From Venturia oleaginea (lineage: Eukaryota > Ascomycota > Dothideomycetes > Venturiales > Venturiaceae), in NCBI GenBank assembly GCA_013176395.1, contig JABMLP010000002.1:1178001-1242000 (forward strand): DNA of 64,000 nt. Direction: 5' to 3'. The notes beneath the pieces were generated by a model. The model saw nothing but the letters and a program-made list of their open reading frames with translations. It did not search any database and was not told where the DNA came from. Position numbers and translations under genes: made by a program. Every line of letters begins with the position of its first letter. Position 1 is the first letter of the stretch. This document shows positions 63,713 through 64,000 of the stretch, in pieces.

Positions 63713-64000
63713 ATGGTCCATACTTTGGAACCGACGTTGTTGGCAAAGGAGACCAAATACCTGTCTACTTCTCCAGCAATAGACAACACCATGACCACAG
63801 CGTCTGCCGCTACAGGACAACCAGTTGAACCAAGTCCTAGGGTTTCTACCGCTCAATCGTTAGAACTTGAAGATGCACCAAAGGTTCGAACAAAACTCCG
63901 CCTTTGGACAATCATCATCGCCCTCAATGTAAGTGAGATCAAATCCGTCCCAGATACTATTGCTAACAAATGCACAGCTCGTCTTCTTCATAGCCGCATT
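63713..64000 (+). CDS. MFS drug:H+ antiporter-type transporter, N-terminal part (cut by window edge)
   Basis: Exon 1 (63713-63928, 72 codons) encodes a soluble Ser/Thr-rich N-terminus, then KVRTKLRLWTIIIALN. A 49-nt intron (63929-63977; GTAAGT donor, GCTAAC branch, CAG acceptor) leads into LVFFIAA. The join reads RLWTIIIALNLVFFIAA, the start of the first membrane helix of fungal DHA2 (14-TM) multidrug transporters. The rest lies beyond the window, so substrate and completeness are unknown. Confidence 0.7.
   Translation, partial: MVHTLEPTLLAKETKYLSTSPAIDNTMTTASAATGQPVEPSPRVSTAQSLELEDAPKVRTKLRLWTIIIALNVSEIKSVPDTIANKCTARLLHSRI

Noticed and set aside
1..64000. CRISPR arrays, prokaryotic operons, rRNA genes and a Starship-type captain recombinase were looked for.
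   Set aside because: None is present; the only direct-repeat arrays are the retrotransposon leader repeats and microsatellites.

Overview
The window is nuclear DNA of a filamentous ascomycete (Pezizomycotina). The signs are genes with short 45-80 nt GT..AG introns, CTAAC/CTAAT branch points, a HET-domain gene, a fungal ferric reductase, a general amino-acid permease, a Myb/SANT-like protein and Ty3/gypsy and pogo-type transposons. Gene content and the long N-terminal extension on the nitrate reductase remind me of Leotiomycetes (Helotiales), but that placement is inference.

Layout. 1-3.5 kb: convergent TMA20/MCT-1 and SGT2 genes. 4.2-5.1 kb: a decayed DIM1 rRNA dimethyltransferase copy. 5.66-7.26 kb: an internally deleted pogo/Fot1-like DNA transposon with near-perfect TIRs, with a solo LTR inserted in it. 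7.9-9.8 kb: a small secreted cysteine-rich protein and a short-chain dehydrogenase. 12.4-16.1 kb: amino-acid permease and beta carbonic anhydrase. 16.3-17.7 kb: an apparently non-coding, multi-intron transcript whose introns carry box C/D snoRNAs with guides against 18S, 25S and 5.8S rRNA. 18.0-20.2 kb: ferric reductase. 22.9-30.7 kb: Myb/SANT-like protein, CsbD/Hmp1-like protein, a membrane protein of unknown function with a decayed small ORF upstream, an aldo-keto reductase and a conserved unknown. 31.4-36.3 kb: a nitrate reductase pseudogene and a kinase-like pseudogene. 37-44.7 kb: small Cys-rich protein, disrupted secreted protein, Gly-rich small protein, monocarboxylate-type MFS transporter, F-box protein. 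45.998-51.210 kb: a nearly full-length, young Ty3/gypsy element with 292-bp LTRs and a 5-bp target duplication. 51.9-54 kb: HET gene with one frameshift. 55.6-57 kb: an acidic coding relic. 57.2-63 kb: nitrilase-family amidase, TMF/Sgm1-like golgin and the proteasome chaperone Nas6. The right edge cuts an MFS drug-transporter gene.

How it fits together. Most intact genes are housekeeping functions with no shared pathway: translation, tail-anchored protein targeting, CO2 hydration, Golgi tethering, proteasome assembly, metabolite repair. Between them lies an unusual number of broken genes (nitrate reductase, DIM1 copy, kinase, HET, a secreted protein, two unknowns). Long housekeeping frames in the same window are clean, so this looks like real decay of dispensable genes more than bad sequence. 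The least expected features are the snoRNA host transcript, and the LTR element: its 11 nt just inside the 5' LTR are the exact complement of a site in the LTR itself, the signature of Tf1-type self-priming.
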